A stretch of 64,000 nucleotides of DNA from Nectonema munidae (Eukaryota; Nematomorpha; Nectonematoida; Nectonematidae). Location of the stretch: NCBI GenBank assembly GCA_030549495.1, contig JAUIRK010000894.1:806001-870000 (forward strand). The letters run 5' to 3'. Position numbers and translations under genes: made by a program. Shown here one piece after another: positions 61,481 through 64,000 of this stretch (position 1 is its first letter; every line of letters starts with the position of its first letter). Under the pieces are notes generated by a model. It searched no databases and was not told where the DNA came from. It was given only the letters and a program-made list of their open reading frames with translations.

Positions 61481-61764
61481 GCGTTAGAGCTATATAATAA
61501 TAATAATCCATTGCTTCAATATGCACACAATAAGTAAGCAATGTTTATCACAGTGTCGCCTCTTTATAGTATTTTTGGGCAAACACATGTTAATGATCCA
61601 CTAGATTTTCTCATCTTCTGTCACAGTCATTCTATTTCTCTTTCTGTCTCCTCTGTTTTTCTCTTGCGCTTTCTCTGCTAAACTCAATCATTCACTCAAG
61701 CTCTCTTTCATTCAAGCCCTCGTCTCTTGTTAAGCCTTCCTATCTCATTCAGTTCTCTTCTCTC

Positions 61765-61971
61765 CAGTGACGTAGCTAGGGTGGGACATGAGGGGCCGTG
61801 CCCACACTCCTATGTACCGCATGGTGCCCCCAGGCATCTTATGCGATATCAGTTTTTGAAAATTTCTCCAATGAAAGGATCAAGAAAGTATACAAAATGT
61901 TGCTCACGTTTTTTTTTTTAAATTGCCCCCCCCCCCCCCCCCCCATTAACTTTTTTCTGGTTACACCACTG
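61765..61971. mobile_element. hAT MITE, 207 bp
   Basis: CAGTGACGTAGCTAGGG on the left and CTGGTTACACCACTG on the right, flanked by the 8-bp target duplication CTTCTCTC / CTTCTATC with one mismatch. A C-run of about 19 sits near the right end. No coding capacity; it would have needed a transposase from elsewhere. Confidence 0.8.
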
Positions 61972-62462
61972 CTTCTATCTAATTTGCATTTAGAGTTAAA
62001 TTAAAATAGTTTCCAATTGTTACAATTTTATATTAATGAATATTGTTAGACTCGTGCTAAAATTTTTTTCAACAAAGGTCATTTAATCTTTATCACTACG
62101 TTTGTTACATTTGAAACTTTTATTTTTTCGAGTCAAGAAATTTTTTTAATAGCTATTTGAGAATGAATATGACTAGCTATTCGGGTTAAAAGCAAGAATA
62201 CTCTATTTTCTTAATATTTGAGCAGAGATATCTTTTATAATGTTCGATTGTTAAATTTTATAAGTAACACTGTACATAATCAAATACCTTTTTTAAAGAA
62301 AATTTGTTGATTATTATAGTAAAAATATCGAAACAAAACGTTTCAGTTGTTAAAAATGTACTTGATCTATTATTTATGACAGCTGTCAGAATTTTATTTG
62401 TAGACAAATATTCAAAAAAACGCAATGGTTTTCTTTTCTCGTATACTTTGATTTATGTTAGT

Positions 62463-62818
62463 TTGGTCCTCGGACATTTCGCCCCATTATTTTCATAAGA
62501 CAGTTCGTCCCATGGACAATTCGCTCCTCATAAGACAGTTCATCCCATGGACAATTCGCCCCATTATTTTCATAAGACATTTTGTTTCATGGACAACTCG
62601 CCCGTTATTTTCATAAGATATTTTGTCTCATGGACAATTCTAAAAAATTAAGAGATAAAATGATTAATTTGAAATAATTTAATAGAGATAAAATAAACAA
62701 GAATATAAAATTTTTTAATAATTTTACACATTTAATAAGCAAAGATGGATGAAACAAATAGCCTATGAGACAATTTGTCCAGGGGGCAAATTGTTTTTGG
62801 GGCGAAATGTCTATCGAC
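62463..62818. mobile_element. terminal-inverted-repeat element with internal GGACAATTCGCC repeats
   Basis: Ends GGTCCTCGGACATTTCGCCC and, reversed, GGTCGATAGACATTTCGCCC. The left half carries four or five imperfect units of ATTTTCATAAGACA plus CATGGACAATTCGCCCC. The right half is AT-rich and then GAGACAATTTGTCC. A second copy in opposite orientation starts at 63848. Confidence 0.65.
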
Positions 62819-63054
62819 CGTTAGATTAAATAATTTTTTAATTAAAAGGGCTAACTACTTAAATGTTGGCTTTGCTGTTTATAAAAATTTGAAAATATCA
62901 AATAAACTCTAAATCTTTATGCCTCCTATTATTTTGAAATTATTCTGAGAACAGACGGTCCCATTTTAAAATAGTGAAAATTTATTTATTAGTTTATTTT
63001 CTTTCCTTTCTCTCTTATGTTAATTATGTAGCAAATTTTTCAATTTTAAGTAAA

Positions 63055-63235
63055 AGGTAAGGTACAGCGGGTGTATTTTTGTTGACAAGGCACTGATGTA
63101 CCGCTTATGTCAAACTATGAACAAATTCGTATCGATGAGGAATCGAATCCAGATGCTTCCGTGCTAAGTCCATCATCTCAACCAACCTGCCATACCACCC
63201 ATAGAGTATGCTGTAGGGGGTACGTCAAATTAGTT
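63055..63235 (-). mobile_element. tRNA-derived SINE
   Basis: On the minus strand an A-box-like TGGCAGGTTGG (63191-63181) is followed about 40 nt later by a B-box-like GGATTCGATTCC (63151-63138), with GGACTTAGCACGGAAGCATC between, as in a tRNA gene. A non-tRNA body runs to CACCCGCTGTACC near 63060. The tRNA-like head cannot form a full cloverleaf that I can verify, so a SINE is preferred to a functional tRNA. The boundaries are approximate. Confidence 0.6.
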
Positions 63236-63796
63236 TCCAAAAACTTAAGTTCTACCCTAAAATTTTAGTTTTTGTTGAAGCTCTATAACTTTTTATGATA
63301 AACTTTTTTTCCTTAAAATTTATTATAAAAGGCAAATCATTGCAAAATGTTAAAAGTTATTTTACTTTTTGTGGCTTGTATCAATTTAGCTTTTAAACTA
63401 TTTTTGAATGATGCTGAGTAAAATGAAATAATGCGATCTTAATTTTTTGTTTGCACAATTATAATTTCATTTTATACACTTGCCCCTGAATCAATCACAT
63501 TTTTTCATATAAACATCGCAGGGTGTCTAGTAGACTCTTTGCCTTTAGACTACATTCACTCATAAAACTATCCAACCTTCAGTTATTTGTTTTCTCTATG
63601 AATCAGATATCCTTTCATCAATTCCTGTAATGTGCCTGGTAGACTACTTCATTTTTCAAATGAAAAGCCTATTCCACCCCCTAACAATTTTGGATTTTTT
63701 AAACTAGTGTGTATTCTTCTGCAAACTTAATTAAAATATTTTCGCTGGAAGTATAGTATTTAAATTCACAAATTTTGTAAAAAAAATATAAAGTAG
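63220..63796. other. AT-rich stretch without recognisable features
   Basis: No exon, repeat end or RNA gene seen. Two TAGTAGACT-type phrases (63525 and 63640; GTCTAGTAGACT and CTGGTAGACT) are weakly repeated. Confidence 0.4.
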
Positions 63797-63847
63797 TCTT
63801 ATAAATTTAGGACTTTAGATATGCTCTGAATACACTCTATTTTAAAG

Positions 63848-64000
63848 GGTCGACAGACATTTTGCCACATATACAATTCGCCCCATAGATGATTCGCCCT
63901 ATAGACAATTCGCCCAATGGACAAATTGTCTCATAGGCTATTTGTTTCATCCATCTTTGTTTATTATATGTGTAAAATTATTAAAAAATTTTATATTCTT
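63848..64000. mobile_element. second copy of the GGTC-TIR element, opposite orientation, cut by the window end
   Basis: Starts GGTCGACAGACATTTTGCC, continues with CAATTCGCCC units and GACAAATTGTCTCATAGGC, then TTTGTTTCATCCATCTTTG. This is the reverse complement of the right half of 62463-62818. It adjoins the about 55-bp repeat shared with 6562-6620. Confidence 0.65.

Noticed and set aside
61209-61487. Gly/Pro-rich ORFs on both strands
   Set aside because: Created by G and C runs in a hAT MITE.
63120-63195. Functional tRNA gene
   Set aside because: A and B boxes are present but a full cloverleaf is not evident and a non-tRNA body follows; SINE preferred.

Overview
This is a eukaryotic, strongly AT-rich window from an invertebrate genome. 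Metazoan C2H2 fingers on spliced exons, LINE, hAT, pogo/Tigger and piggyBac elements and a tRNA-like SINE all point that way. An arthropod is my first guess and a Hydra-like cnidarian the second; the sequence alone does not decide. I recognise no complete multi-exon host gene, no rRNA or functional tRNA, no CRISPR and no retrovirus, LTR element or Polinton. Nearly everything recognisable is transposon-derived, with one exception.

The exception is on the minus strand: three 84-bp exons at 47574-47657, 24123-24206 and 14391-14474. Each encodes exactly one C2H2 zinc finger, has phase-0 boundaries, an intact AG acceptor and GT donor, and sits in a conserved intron unit of about 1 kb. The finger scaffold is identical between copies 2 and 3. 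All six nucleotide differences between those two fall in the four codons for helix positions -1, 1, 2 and 3, which contact or orient on DNA. The finger nearest the low-coordinate end carries a TAG just before its donor. This looks like a dispersed array of exchangeable single-finger exons under diversifying selection and is the main finding.

Layout. 1-6.6 kb: two head-to-head, degraded LINEs (ORF1 zinc knuckles, endonuclease, RT, RNase H) separated by tandem repeats. 6.6-10.3 kb: a foldback MITE and featureless AT-rich DNA. 10.3-15.0 kb: a piggyBac fragment, conserved block X0, a LINE RT fragment and finger exon 1. 15.0-17.2 kb: a decayed hAT. From about 13.8 to 36.4 kb and again from about 39.8 to 59.8 kb lie two directly repeated copies (A and B) of a roughly 20-kb segment. 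Both copies carry a LINE tail, a repeat block V, a finger exon, block X, a piggyBac fossil, and a broken gene of a multi-copy protein family (starting FCYICGSYTL) that is split by the same TTAA-type insertion.

Elements present in only one copy date themselves after the duplication. In A these are a piggyBac broken by a single stop and a pogo-like element lacking its catalytic core. In B they are a Tigger-like remnant with an apparently intact, GC-richer hAT nested inside it, and a foldback composite. Between the copies sits a second hAT (36.65-38.9 kb) with a perfect 8-bp target duplication. From 59.8 kb to the end are GC-rich palindromic repeats, microsatellites, a foldback element, hAT MITEs, a tRNA-derived SINE and a pair of oppositely oriented terminal-inverted-repeat elements.
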